Below are positions 9,186 through 18,138 of a stretch of 64,000 bases of DNA, piece after piece (positions within the stretch are counted from its first letter, which is position 1; each line of letters begins with the position of its first letter). A program made the translations under genes and the position numbers. The notes under the pieces were generated by a model that ran no database searches, had not been told where the DNA came from, and worked only from the letters and a program-made list of their open reading frames with translations. Origin of the DNA: Microtetraspora malaysiensis (GTDB lineage: Bacteria > Actinomycetota > Actinomycetes > Streptosporangiales > Streptosporangiaceae); contig NZ_BBYJ01000028.1 in assembly GCF_001528665.1 (NCBI RefSeq), positions 56,144 through 120,143 of the forward strand, read 5' to 3'.

Positions 9186-10019
9186 TCAGCCGCAGCCTTC
9201 GAACTGGGGGACGGTGAAAGTGAGCGCCAGGCCGGACTTCCCGAACCACTCCTGCAGCAGCTTCTTGGCGGTTCCGTCCAGGTACATCTCGGTGATGGCC
9301 TTGTTGACCGCCTCGCAGCCGTCCAGGTCCCCGGCCTTGATGCCCACGCCGTACCGCTCGTCGGTGAACGGCGCGTTGACGATCTTCATGTCCGAGGTGG
9401 CGAAGCCGGCCAGGATGAGGTCGTCGGTGGACACCGCGTCCACCTTCCCCGCCTTCAGATCGGACATGCACTCGCTGTAGGAGGCGGCCTCGACCAGCTC
9501 CACGGCGATCTTCCGTTCTTCCTTCACCCGGCGCCAGGAGTTCGACCCGGTCACCTGGCACAGCTTGCGCCGCTTCAGGTCCCGCACGTTGGCGACCGCG
9601 CTCTCCCCGGCCCGTACGAGAGTGTCCTGGTGGGCGACGTAGTACGGCCCGCCGAAGGCCACCTTCGTCTTGCGTTCCGGAGTGATCGAATAGGTGGCTA
9701 CGACCAGATCGACCGAGCCGTTCATGAGCGCCTTCTCCCGCTCGGACGAGGGCACCGCGACGAACCTGGCGTTCTTGCCCAGCTTGCGGGCGATGTAGCC
9801 GGCCACATCGACGTCGAAGCCGGCGAACTCGCCCTCCGCCTTCTTCATCCCCAACCCGGGCTGGTCCGGCTTCACTCCGATGACCAGGACATCCTTGTCG
9901 AGGATCGACGAGCCGGCGCCGCAGGCCGTCGCCGACAGCAGCACCACGGCCCCGAGCAGCACCGAGGCGGCGATGCGCCGCAAACGACCCCTCCTGGTCA
10001 GCGCGACCATTGACATCAT
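9186..10019 (-). CDS. glnH: GlnH-like amino-acid-binding lipoprotein
   Basis: A 277-residue type-3 solute-binding protein. A signal peptide ends in the lipobox SATAC (cysteine about residue 33), so the mature protein is membrane-anchored outside. Family features include FDVDVAGYIARKLG, the SITPERKTKVAFGGPYY segment that normally contacts the amino-acid carboxylate, and DAVSTDDLILAG. It is the last gene of a seven-gene operon, 4 bp after the GlnX-like gene, with no ABC permease or ATPase nearby. That matches mycobacterial GlnH, which binds aspartate/glutamate and signals through GlnX to PknG rather than transporting. The role here is by homology and context. Confidence 0.88.
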   Translation of the reverse strand: MMSMVALTRRGRLRRIAASVLLGAVVLLSATACGAGSSILDKDVLVIGVKPDQPGLGMKKAEGEFAGFDVDVAGYIARKLGKNARFVAVPSSEREKALMNGSVDLVVATYSITPERKTKVAFGGPYYVAHQDTLVRAGESAVANVRDLKRRKLCQVTGSNSWRRVKEERKIAVELVEAASYSECMSDLKAGKVDAVSTDDLILAGFATSDMKIVNAPFTDERYGVGIKAGDLDGCEAVNKAITEMYLDGTAKKLLQEWFGKSGLALTFTVPQFEGCG

Positions 10020-10023
10020 CCCT

Positions 10024-11496
10024 TCACCGGTACTCGGCGAGCCGGGGCCGGACTCCGACCAGGATCAGCAGGGCGGCGGCGAGCGCCGCCCCTGACAGCA
10101 GAAGGTTCCAGCCACCGAGGGCGCGGTCGCCCTCCGCCACGGCGTCGTCGAACGCCAGGCGGTGCAGCTTCGTCAACTCGACCAGGGCGCCGTCGTAGGC
10201 CCTGAATGAGGCGCCCGTGGCCTGCCGTACGGCGTCCGCGCTCCTGCCCGTTGTGGCGAACTGCCGCATCTGCCGGTCATCGTGCTGGAACTTCTGGTAA
10301 AGCGTGAGCACCCTGGCCAGGGCCTCACGCTGGCCGGGGAGGGTGATCCGACCGGCCTCCGAGCCGTAGAAGCCGAGGAAGTCCGCCTTACCGGGGAAGG
10401 CGGCGACGCTGTTGTCCACCGCGGCGTAGTACTTGTCCAGGTTCCCGCCGGGGACGTAGAGCACCGACTGTGACTTGTCGAGGTACACCTGCTCGTAGGT
10501 GTCCGCCCGCTGCGGGTCGAGCAGATACCTGCTCTCATCACCGTGCAGGCTGTTCCCGATCGCGCGTGCCCGAGACAGCACGAGAACCGAGTCGAAGCCA
10601 TCCTCCTTGGCCGTCCGCATATCGTCGGACACCCGCTGCAGGACGAGCACTCCCGCGATGGTCAGCACACCGACGACGACGGTGGCCGCCAGCAGCGCCG
10701 GGTTGATCGCACGGCGGAACCTGCGGGCCAGGAAGGCCTGCAGCGCGACGAGGACGGCCAGCGCGAACGCCCCACCGAGCGCCACCCAGAACCGGCCCGC
10801 CAGCACGGCGGCCGACTCGTCCGCGTAAGCGTGCCTGACGACGGTCCCGCTGTCGAGCGTGAGGTTGTACGCCTTGGGCAGCAGGTCCAACCGCATCAGG
10901 TCGGTGGCCTGGCGATAGACGTCGAGAGCCGCCTGCGAGGGGGGCCCTGCGGCATGCCGGGACTGCTCGTCCAGGAGCAGGGCGCGCGACGCGAGCCGCT
11001 CGTAGCGGCCGAGCCCGTCGAGTACGGCGCGCACGGTCATCTGCCCCGTCGGGTCGTCGCCGGCCAGGTCGGCGGCCTGCAGCACGGCGCTGTCGGCCTG
11101 CGCGCGGCGCTGGTCGTAGCGGTCCAGCGCGGCCTGGCGGCCGGGCCCGCCCTCTTCGCCGGCCAGCAGCACGGTGGCTACCTGGGCGTCCATGTCGCTC
11201 AGCGCGAAGTACAGGTCGGCGGTGGCCACCACCTGCGGGCCCGCTGTGTGCCCGATCGCCCGCAGTCCGTCCCCGGCGTGCCCCAGAGCCACGCCCATCA
11301 GCGCGAACAGCAGGCCGACGGCGAGGACGGCGGCGCCGGCCCCGGCACGGATCCGCCCGGGAACCGTTCGCAGCCACAGGGCGCGCGGCGGCGAAGAGGC
11401 GGGCGTGCGCGCGGTCACAGGCGCGGGCGGAGGGACGGACGCGGAGGTGGGGCCGGTGGTGGTTGGGCCGGTGGTGGTGGGGGTGACAACGGCCAT
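10024..11496 (-). CDS. glnX: GlnX-like transmembrane signalling protein
   Basis: A 490-residue membrane protein. A Pro/Thr/Ala-rich cytoplasmic lead (about 1-45) precedes TM1 (about 52-72). A helical extracellular segment of about 160 residues leads to TM2 and TM3 (about 235-255 and 265-285). A second extracellular helical segment ends at TM4 (about 465-482) with a very short tail. Two tandem sensor-like helical bundles between four membrane spans is the layout of GlnX, which in Mycobacterium couples external GlnH to cytoplasmic PknG. It starts one base after the FHA gene and ends 4 bp before glnH. Sequence conservation of this family is low, so the call rests on topology and locus. Confidence 0.8.
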   Translation of the reverse strand: MAVVTPTTTGPTTTGPTSASVPPPAPVTARTPASSPPRALWLRTVPGRIRAGAGAAVLAVGLLFALMGVALGHAGDGLRAIGHTAGPQVVATADLYFALSDMDAQVATVLLAGEEGGPGRQAALDRYDQRRAQADSAVLQAADLAGDDPTGQMTVRAVLDGLGRYERLASRALLLDEQSRHAAGPPSQAALDVYRQATDLMRLDLLPKAYNLTLDSGTVVRHAYADESAAVLAGRFWVALGGAFALAVLVALQAFLARRFRRAINPALLAATVVVGVLTIAGVLVLQRVSDDMRTAKEDGFDSVLVLSRARAIGNSLHGDESRYLLDPQRADTYEQVYLDKSQSVLYVPGGNLDKYYAAVDNSVAAFPGKADFLGFYGSEAGRITLPGQREALARVLTLYQKFQHDDRQMRQFATTGRSADAVRQATGASFRAYDGALVELTKLHRLAFDDAVAEGDRALGGWNLLLSGAALAAALLILVGVRPRLAEYR

Positions 11497-11497
11497 C

Positions 11498-12181
11498 TCA
11501 GCCCTTCCGCACCGTGATGCTGGTCCATGCGCCGACGTGGACGCGATCCCCGTCGCCGAGCGGGATCAGCGCGTTGTGCTCCACCGTCTTGCCGTTGAGC
11601 AGGGTTCCGTTGGCGGATCCCAGGTCGACGAGCTGCCACGTCCCGTCGGGCTGTGCGAGCAGCACCGCGTGCAGGTGGGAGACGCCGGGGTCCTCGGGCG
11701 GTCCGGCCAGGTCGATCTCGGGGGTCAGCGCCCGCGACTTGCTGCGCCGCCCGATCCTGACCTCGAGCCCGGCCAGAGGTACCCGCCGCTCCGGGCAGTA
11801 CGGCGGGAACGCGACGCGGGCCGCGTCGGGGCCGCCCTGCGCGATCATCGCCTCGTAGTGGTCGCGGTCCGCCGCGATCACCGCGACCCAGCCGGAGGCC
11901 GGGGTGTCCGGCGTGGAGGGCTGCGTGGATGGCGGCGTGGACGGCGGCGTCACCTGGTTCCCGCCGCCGAGCACGAAGTCGTAGCCGCAGCTCTCGCAGA
12001 ATCGGCCGCCACGTGGTGCCCCGCAGTCGGGACAGTCGTCCAGCTGGTGGGCGTCGGGCGGGACGGCCGGAGCCGAAGCGACCGGGGCAGCCGGGGCGGC
12101 CGGGGCGGCCGCCAGCAGCGCACCGCAGACGTCGCAGTACTCCTCGTCCGCAGAATCGTGCCCTACCGGGCAGATCGCCAT
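11498..12181 (-). CDS. Zinc-ribbon and FHA-domain protein (GarA/OdhI-like position)
   Basis: A 227-residue protein. Two N-terminal zinc ribbons are visible (CPVGHDSADEEYCDVCG at 4-20, then CPDCGAPRGGRFCESCG), followed by a Pro/Thr linker. A C-terminal FHA domain (about 135-227) has the phosphothreonine-binding signatures VRIGRR, SHLHAVL and SANGTLLNGK. In mycobacteria and corynebacteria the FHA protein GarA/OdhI is the main PknG substrate and controls 2-oxoglutarate dehydrogenase and glutamate enzymes. This protein lacks the obvious N-terminal ETTS phospho-motif and may instead be a local adaptor. It is 2 bp from the VWA gene and 1 bp from glnX. Confidence 0.85.
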   Translation of the reverse strand: MAICPVGHDSADEEYCDVCGALLAAAPAAPAAPVASAPAVPPDAHQLDDCPDCGAPRGGRFCESCGYDFVLGGGNQVTPPSTPPSTQPSTPDTPASGWVAVIAADRDHYEAMIAQGGPDAARVAFPPYCPERRVPLAGLEVRIGRRSKSRALTPEIDLAGPPEDPGVSHLHAVLLAQPDGTWQLVDLGSANGTLLNGKTVEHNALIPLGDGDRVHVGAWTSITVRKG

Positions 12182-12183
12182 GC

Positions 12184-13473
12184 TCAGGCCTCCGGGTCCT
12201 TGCTCATCCGGACGGTGCGGACCGACCGGGTGTCGAGCGCTATCTCGTCCGCCTTGTCGACGTCCCGCCGGAGGCGGGCGGTTCCCGTGCCAGGGTCGAA
12301 CTCGATCACCTTGTCGAGCAGCTTGGCGGTCTCCTCGTTGCCGGCCTTCTCGGCGATGCCGCGTGCCTTGCCGAGCCGGGCGGTCGCGGTGTCCAGGTCA
12401 CCGTCGTTGCGGGCCTGCAGGCCCTCCTGGATGAGCGAGGCGAGCTCCTGCTGGCCGGTGTAGTGGGCCACCCGGGGGTTGATGCGGGTCGACTGGACGG
12501 GGTCGTCGCTCCACTGCGCCAGGATGTTCCCCTTGGCCAGCACCTCTCCGGTCCCGGGCAGAACCAGCCGCACCAGGCCGGCGCGCATCTCCTGGCCGAC
12601 GTTCCCGGCCGGCACCCGCACGTTGATGTGGTATTCGCGGGATTCGCCGCCCCAGGCTCCGGTGGGGTAGTCGCCGGTCAGCGCGTCCACCTCGGTGCGG
12701 CGGCCGGTCAGGTCCTCCAACGTCGGCGAGACCTGCTTGACGAAGTTCAGCTTCGCCGCGCGCGGCGTCCACAGACGCAGCGCCACGTCCGCGACCGTCT
12801 TGCCCATCGCCGCCTGGGTCATCGCCCGGAAGTCGGCCTCCAGGTCCTCGGGCCGGCGGATGTCCATCACGCTGCCGAGCAGGGTGGAGGCGATCTCGCG
12901 AAGCTCGGCGACCACCCAGTCGACGCCCACGCCGCGGCAGTCGCAGACGAACTTCCCCGCACAGTACGCCAGGTTCGCGGCGAACTCCGGCGGCTTCTCG
13001 TGCTCGTTCTTTCCGTCGGTCAGCAGGATGGCATGCTTGATCGCGCCGGGGTACGCCTGCTGGAAATCGCTGAACAGATCGGCGGCGCGACGCAGCCACC
13101 GGCCCATCGCCGTCCCCCCTTCGGCCACCAGCCGGGTGACGGCCTCCCTCGCGGCGCTTCTGCTCTCCGGGGTCGCCGGCACCAGCATCGCCCGGTCGGG
13201 GAAGATGATCTGGGCTTCGTGGTTGCCGGCGACGACCGCGAAGTGCACCCCGTCGCGGAGGGTGTCGATGGCGGCCCGCGCGGCCTTCCTCGCCTCGGCG
13301 ATCTTGTCGTACGACATCGAGCCGGAGGTGTCGACGATGATGATCTCGGCGGCCTCGACCGTGGGGGCGCGCTCGATCGGGCCGCTCGCCTCGACCGTGA
13401 CGATCGCGTGCACCTCCCCGCTTCCCGTGGGAAGGTATTTGTTCTGGTCTACGCGCATGGTGAAGTCGGTCAC
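12184..13473 (-). CDS. VWA-domain protein of the PknG operon
   Basis: A 429-residue cytoplasmic protein starting at GTG 13473, whose GTGA overlaps the stop of the PP2C gene. A longer upstream frame is only antisense to that gene. A von Willebrand A domain carries an intact metal-binding site: DTSGSMS near residues 48-54, the GGTAMGRWL threonine, and LLTDGKNEH. The C-terminal ~200 residues contain a beta-rich region and a helical TPR-like end. VWA proteins with complete MIDAS sites usually bind protein partners through a divalent metal. Between an FHA protein and a phosphatase it is likely an assembly or substrate factor of the kinase module. Confidence 0.85.
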   Translation of the reverse strand: MTDFTMRVDQNKYLPTGSGEVHAIVTVEASGPIERAPTVEAAEIIIVDTSGSMSYDKIAEARKAARAAIDTLRDGVHFAVVAGNHEAQIIFPDRAMLVPATPESRSAAREAVTRLVAEGGTAMGRWLRRAADLFSDFQQAYPGAIKHAILLTDGKNEHEKPPEFAANLAYCAGKFVCDCRGVGVDWVVAELREIASTLLGSVMDIRRPEDLEADFRAMTQAAMGKTVADVALRLWTPRAAKLNFVKQVSPTLEDLTGRRTEVDALTGDYPTGAWGGESREYHINVRVPAGNVGQEMRAGLVRLVLPGTGEVLAKGNILAQWSDDPVQSTRINPRVAHYTGQQELASLIQEGLQARNDGDLDTATARLGKARGIAEKAGNEETAKLLDKVIEFDPGTGTARLRRDVDKADEIALDTRSVRTVRMSKDPEA

Positions 13474-14384
13474 TGCTGCTCCTTCGGGAAGACCACGGTG
13501 GCCTCGGTCTGATCCCCGGGTCCGAAAGGGATCACCAAGACGGTGATGTTGTCGTGTCCTCCGGCCTCCAGCGCGAGCTGCACGAGCCGCTGCGCCGCCG
13601 CGCGGGGGGTGGCGTTCAGGGCGACGGCCGCGAGCGCCGCCGGCTCGGGGTGGTAATTCCACAGGCCGTCGCTGCACAGCAGGACCACGCCCGGCCCGTC
13701 CGGGGTGAACGTGCGGATGTGCGGCACGACCTCGCCCGCGTCCGCGCCCAGCCAGGCGGTCAGCATGTGCGTTCCCGGGGTGGCGTCGTCACCGGTCAGC
13801 GCCTCGGATCCGGGTCCGAGCCAGTAGGCCCGGCTGTCGCCCACCCAGCCGACCGTGACCTGCCGCCTGCCAACCACCGCCGACACGTAGGTGCAGGCGG
13901 GCGCGTCCCCACCCTTCTCGGCCAAGGCGGCGACGGCTTCGGCGGCGAGCCGTACCGCCTCCCGGGTCGCGGTCTCGGCGTCGGCCCCCTCCCCCAGGTG
14001 CTTGGCGAGGACGGCCGCGGCGGTGGCGACGGCGGTCTGGGACGCCTCCTCCGGGCGCGGCGAGGTGGACACCCCGTCACAGACCACTCCCACGGCCACC
14101 GTGTCGGCTGCCGTGCCGGCCGCCGTCAGCGCCATGGCGTCCTCGTTGCGGTTGTGCCGCAGGCCACGGTCGCTCACCCCGGCCGCGACCTCCAGCTCGA
14201 TCTCGACGTGGTCGCGGTCGGAGGGCTGGAGCATGCCGCAGTTCTCGCAGTAGCCGTCGGCCCCGACCGCCGGAGCGCCGCACGTGGTGCAGCCGGCGAC
14301 TCCCAGCGCGTGGCCGCACTGCTCGCAGAACGCCTCACCCGCCAGGACGAGCGTCCCGCAGGCGGGACAGCTGCCGCTCACCAC
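13470..14384 (-). CDS. PP2C-type serine/threonine phosphatase with zinc ribbons
   Basis: A 304-residue protein. Two N-terminal zinc ribbons (CPACG...CEQCG and CTTCG...CENCG, residues 6-50) precede a PP2C domain (about 65-295). The metal-binding aspartate motifs are intact: RHNRNEDAMAL, VVCDGVSTS, VGWVGDSRAYW, CSDGLW and GGHDNITVLVI. It should remove phosphate from Ser/Thr and so oppose the PknG homologue encoded immediately upstream. There are two adjacent start codons: GTG 14384 (7-bp overlap with pknG) or GTG 14381 (4-bp GTGA overlap, the more typical coupling). No membrane segment is present. Confidence 0.9.
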   Translation of the reverse strand: MVSGSCPACGTLVLAGEAFCEQCGHALGVAGCTTCGAPAVGADGYCENCGMLQPSDRDHVEIELEVAAGVSDRGLRHNRNEDAMALTAAGTAADTVAVGVVCDGVSTSPRPEEASQTAVATAAAVLAKHLGEGADAETATREAVRLAAEAVAALAEKGGDAPACTYVSAVVGRRQVTVGWVGDSRAYWLGPGSEALTGDDATPGTHMLTAWLGADAGEVVPHIRTFTPDGPGVVLLCSDGLWNYHPEPAALAAVALNATPRAAAQRLVQLALEAGGHDNITVLVIPFGPGDQTEATVVFPKEQQ

Positions 14385-16609
14385 AGCGTCCTCGGACGTA
14401 CGGTGTTGGCCAGATCGACGAAGGCGTGCCGCTCCTCCACGGATCGCGCCGATCTGGCCAGCGCCCGGTAGACGCGCTCCAGCTCGGCGCGCACATCCCG
14501 CTCGTGCAGCGGAGTGCCCAGCAGCGTCGCCTGCCCGGATGAGGCGGCCTGACCGGTGGTGACCCGGCCGAGGGCGCTCCGCAGCACCTCCGAGAGCAGC
14601 CCGTCGCGGTCCCGGGCGTCGAGCTTCAGGCTCCGCAGCCGCTCGCCCGCGGCGACGAGTTCGCCTTCGGCAGGGTCATGTCCTCGTACGGCCGTCGCCA
14701 CCGCGGCCGCCTGCGCGGCGGTGCGGTGGATGGAGGTCGCGGGCACCTCGTCCAGGCCGGCGGTCGCCCCGGCACGGTCGCCCTCCGCCAGCCGGAGCCT
14801 GGCCAGGCCGAAGCCGGCGCTCACGTATGAGCGGTCCGTCTGCCAGATGGCCGCGTAATGGCGAGCCGCCTCCTGGCCCGCTCCGCCGGCTTCGAGGGCG
14901 AACGCGAGTGCCAGCCTGGGCGCGGCCTCGCCGGGGAGCCACGAATAGAGCCCGTCGAAGATGCGCGCCGCTTCCTCCGGGTCCCCCGAGGCCAGTTGCC
15001 CGACCCCCCGATACCACCAGATCCGCCAGTCTCCCGGCAGTTGCCCGGTGGCGTCCGCGAGCAGCTGGTCGGGGACCGGACGGCCGAGTTCACTGAGCAC
15101 CCTGATCAGCGCGAGCGTGGTCTCCGGAGTGGACGGGGCGGATTCGAGCAGCGTCACCAGCTCGGCGGGGTTTCCCGAAGTGAGGCCCGCGAGCAGGCCG
15201 GCGCCGGGGTCGAGCGGGTCCACCAGGGGGACGGGCAGCGCGGACACGACGGCGAGGCGGTCGAGTGGGCCAAAGACCTTGCCGGTGGCCGCCGGGGCGA
15301 GCTCGGTTCCGACGGCCCGGCGCTCCGGGCCGAACAGTCCGGACTGCGCGGCGTGGGGGACGCCCAGCTCGGCGGCGCGCACCTCCCTGAGCACGCCGAC
15401 GAGCTGGTCGGACATCTCCGCCGTGCTCTGGAACCGCCGGGCCGGCTCGGAGTCGGTCGCCCGTTCCAGGAACCGGCGGTAGGACTCGTACCTCTGGTCG
15501 ATCGCCGGCAGCGGAGAGGCGGACCCGTCCCTGACGGGACTGAACGGGAAGCCCAGCACGGCGAGCGTGCGCCCCACCGTGTAGAGGTCGGAACAGATCG
15601 ACGGCCCGTCGAAGGCGATCTCCGGCGCCTGGTACCCGACCGTCCCGTAGATCGCGCTGTCCGCGTCGTCGATCCGCCGCACGGCGCCGAGATCGATGAG
15701 CTTAAGCTGCTCCTCCACCTGGATGACGTTGCCCGGCTTCAGATCGCAGTAGAGCAGGCCCTGGTCGTGCAGGTAGCCGAAGGCCTTGAGGATCTCCAGC
15801 CCGTAGGCGATGACCTGGGCGACCGGAAGCGCCTGGCGGTTGGCACTCTCCCGTAGCCGCGCGTGCAGCATCTCCTGGAGCGACACACCGCCGACGTACT
15901 CCATCACGATGTAGCCCACCATCGTCCCGGTGCCGGGGTCGGGGTGGGTGACGAAGTTGAAGATCTTGACGATGTTCGGATGGTCCATCGCGGTGAGGAA
16001 ATGCCGCTCGGCCTCCGCCGCCGCCAGCGCCTCCACGTCCCCGGTGTCGAGCAGCCCCTTCAGGACCACCCACCGGCCCTCCAGGTGCCGGTCGGCCGCC
16101 AGGTAGATCCAGCCGAGACCACCGTGCGCCAGACAGCCCTTGACCTCGTACTGCCCGCCGACGAGTTCGCCCTCGGCGAGCTTGGGCGTGAACGAGAACC
16201 GCCAACCGCAGTGCGGGCAGTACCCCTCCGGCCGCCCTGGCTGGTCACCTCTGCGGCGGCCTACCGGCTTGCCGCAGTCGGGATTGCCGCAGAAGCGCCG
16301 GTCCTCCGGCACCTGGGGGTGGGCCAGTACCACCCCGGCCGGGTCCCGGTACGGCACGGCCGGCACCTCGACCAGGCCCATCCCGAGCTGGCCTCTGCTC
16401 GACCGGCCGCTCGGCCGGCTCGTGCCGGTACGTGCCGTACCCGACATTTCCAGCGGGATGGACGGTCTGGTCAGGGACGCCGAGGGCGGCGCCGGCGCCG
16501 GGTCCGGCTGTGAGGCCGGCTCCGGCTCCGGCTGCGGGGCCAGACCGCAGGCGTCGCAGTAACCGTCCTCCACCGTGCCGCCGCACCCCGGCTGGGCGCA
16601 TCTGATCAT
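14378..16609 (-). CDS. pknG: PknG-family serine/threonine protein kinase
   Basis: A 743-residue protein, close to the usual ~750 of PknG. An extra N-terminal zinc ribbon (CAQPGCGG...CDACG) is followed by a disordered linker. Next comes the PknG rubredoxin-like domain (CGNPDCGKPVG...CPHCGWRFSF, about 107-140), then the kinase domain (about 150-420) with VVLKG lysine, YCDLKPGNV (PknG-like, no HRD arginine) and LIDLGAVRR in place of DFG. TPR repeats form the C-terminus. In mycobacteria PknG senses amino-acid availability via GlnH/GlnX and phosphorylates GarA. ATGA overlap at 16606-16609 couples it to the upstream coiled-coil gene. The call is secure; substrates here are unknown. Confidence 0.93.
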   Translation of the reverse strand: MIRCAQPGCGGTVEDGYCDACGLAPQPEPEPASQPDPAPAPPSASLTRPSIPLEMSGTARTGTSRPSGRSSRGQLGMGLVEVPAVPYRDPAGVVLAHPQVPEDRRFCGNPDCGKPVGRRRGDQPGRPEGYCPHCGWRFSFTPKLAEGELVGGQYEVKGCLAHGGLGWIYLAADRHLEGRWVVLKGLLDTGDVEALAAAEAERHFLTAMDHPNIVKIFNFVTHPDPGTGTMVGYIVMEYVGGVSLQEMLHARLRESANRQALPVAQVIAYGLEILKAFGYLHDQGLLYCDLKPGNVIQVEEQLKLIDLGAVRRIDDADSAIYGTVGYQAPEIAFDGPSICSDLYTVGRTLAVLGFPFSPVRDGSASPLPAIDQRYESYRRFLERATDSEPARRFQSTAEMSDQLVGVLREVRAAELGVPHAAQSGLFGPERRAVGTELAPAATGKVFGPLDRLAVVSALPVPLVDPLDPGAGLLAGLTSGNPAELVTLLESAPSTPETTLALIRVLSELGRPVPDQLLADATGQLPGDWRIWWYRGVGQLASGDPEEAARIFDGLYSWLPGEAAPRLALAFALEAGGAGQEAARHYAAIWQTDRSYVSAGFGLARLRLAEGDRAGATAGLDEVPATSIHRTAAQAAAVATAVRGHDPAEGELVAAGERLRSLKLDARDRDGLLSEVLRSALGRVTTGQAASSGQATLLGTPLHERDVRAELERVYRALARSARSVEERHAFVDLANTVRPRTLW

Positions 16610-17781
16610 CCCGCCACTCCGATCCGGCTGATCGCCCGCTGGTAGGCGGCGATCGCGACGGTAGCCTGCCGTAGATCACACGGTGCCGTCCAGAGCAGGC
16701 CGCGGGCCTCCCCGTACATCTCACTGAGTGCGGCGTCCTCGGCATGCCCGAGCCGGACCACCTTGGCGTGGTAGGCCTCCAGCCGGCCACGCAGCTCGTC
16801 ACGACGGCCGATGAGGCCCGCCATCGATTCGGTCGCGGTCCGCGCTCGCGCCAGCGCCTCGTCCACGGCCCGTTCCAACCCGGTCAGCCGCTCGACCAGC
16901 TCCAGCCAGCGACCGCCGGCCGTATCCAGCGCGGCCAGCCGGTCCCGCAGCGCGGCGGCCTCGTCCGGCAGCGCCGGCAGCGCGGGTGAGGCGATCTTGA
17001 CGAGCACCGTGTCCCGGATCGAGCGAGCCTCGTTCTCGGCCTCGGCGACCTGCGCGATGCGCTCGCCGAGGCGGCGGGCCCGGTCGCCGTACTCCGCCCG
17101 GATCCGCGCGGCCTGCTCCAGCAGCCCGCGACGGGCGGCGAGGTCGGCGAGTAATCCGTTGAGCTCGCCACCGATCTTGCCGTCGGGGGCGGCAGCGCCG
17201 AGCGGGTCGGCGGTGACCACCGCGCGAATCCGGTCGATCCCGGCGCCGATGCGCTCCAGATCCGGATCGGCGCCGTCGAGGTCGCGCAGCTGGTCCTGAG
17301 CCGAGCGGCGGGCGACATCGGCCTCGTCGAGCCGCGGGAGCAGCGCACTCCAGGCGTCGTCCGCGGCCGCGACCGTCTCGGCGACGTCGCGGTAGGCGGC
17401 GTCCATCCGCGCCACCACCGTGTCCAGCGTGATCCACTCGCCTGCGGCCCGCAGCAGCGACCGCTTCTCGACGGGCACGTTCTCCGGCTTCAGCTCCACC
17501 GACGGGCCGGCGAGCAGCCCGGTCAGCGCGGCCAGGTCGGGCTTGCCGGCCCTGAGCTCCTGTGCGCGATCGAGCACCCCCCGGTAGGCGTCGAACAGCC
17601 ACCACAAGGTCACCGCTCGGGCCTGTGCCTCGTCCCAGCGGCGCCCGGTCTCCCCGGTCAGCCGCGCACCCTTGAGCAGCCGGTAACCCGGGTGGGAGTC
17701 GAGGTCCAGCAGGTCGTCCGAGATCCGATCACGTTCCTCGGCACGGCGACGCAGCGCGAAGTCGACTGCTTCGATGCTCAT
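16606..17781 (-). CDS. Coiled-coil protein, first gene of the PknG operon
   Basis: A ~391-residue soluble protein dominated by long amphipathic helices with many Ala/Leu/Glu/Arg heptads (for example about residues 180-360). It has no signal peptide, zinc ribbon or recognised catalytic motif. It ends in an ATGA overlap with pknG, so the two are co-translated. I do not recognise a named family; by context it is a structural or scaffolding partner of the kinase. The start is uncertain: ATG 17781 (MSIEAVDF, AGGGG about 13 nt upstream), ATG 17805 or TTG 17811. Confidence 0.75.
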   Translation of the reverse strand: MSIEAVDFALRRRAEERDRISDDLLDLDSHPGYRLLKGARLTGETGRRWDEAQARAVTLWWLFDAYRGVLDRAQELRAGKPDLAALTGLLAGPSVELKPENVPVEKRSLLRAAGEWITLDTVVARMDAAYRDVAETVAAADDAWSALLPRLDEADVARRSAQDQLRDLDGADPDLERIGAGIDRIRAVVTADPLGAAAPDGKIGGELNGLLADLAARRGLLEQAARIRAEYGDRARRLGERIAQVAEAENEARSIRDTVLVKIASPALPALPDEAAALRDRLAALDTAGGRWLELVERLTGLERAVDEALARARTATESMAGLIGRRDELRGRLEAYHAKVVRLGHAEDAALSEMYGEARGLLWTAPCDLRQATVAIAAYQRAISRIGVAG

Positions 17782-17829
17782 CGGCGGGCCACCGGCCCCT
17801 GGCATGGCCAACGTGCATGCGCTCCCAGC

Positions 17830-17854
17830 GTGGGATGGACAAGATTGTTCCCAC
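17830..17854. promoter_or_regulatory. Inverted repeat upstream of the PknG operon
   Basis: GTGGGA (17830-17835) and TCCCAC (17849-17854) form an inverted repeat with a 13-bp AT-richer centre, about 50 bp upstream of the first gene. The AT-rich stretch just beyond it (17857-17880) is the most promoter-like part of the 357-bp gap to the sigma-factor gene. No convincing -10/-35 pair could be fixed. Confidence 0.3.
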
Positions 17855-18138
17855 CCCTAATCTTTACACAATTTTGAGATTCGCGCGCTATACCCGTTCC
17901 CTCCGCCGGTCGGCGCCCGGACTCCGTCAGCGCGACGCCGACCGCGCCACCTGCACCGCGCCCGCCGCAACACGACCAACGGCACCACGACCAGATCCAC
18001 GTTGGGCTCCGCGATGAGGACCCCTCCCCGGGGTCCGTCGCACCCTGATGCGATAACGCCGTCCGAGAAGAACGTGAGCCCTACGGGAGGATTTTCTCCC
18101 CGGCGGTAATCGAAGGGATGTAGAGGTCATTACCAAGT

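Noticed and set aside
18001..18138. Possible riboswitch leader before the sigma-factor gene
   Set aside because: A small hairpin (GGGAG/CTCCC at 18085-18100) and a GATAACGCC-like string were noted, but no known riboswitch consensus could be aligned.
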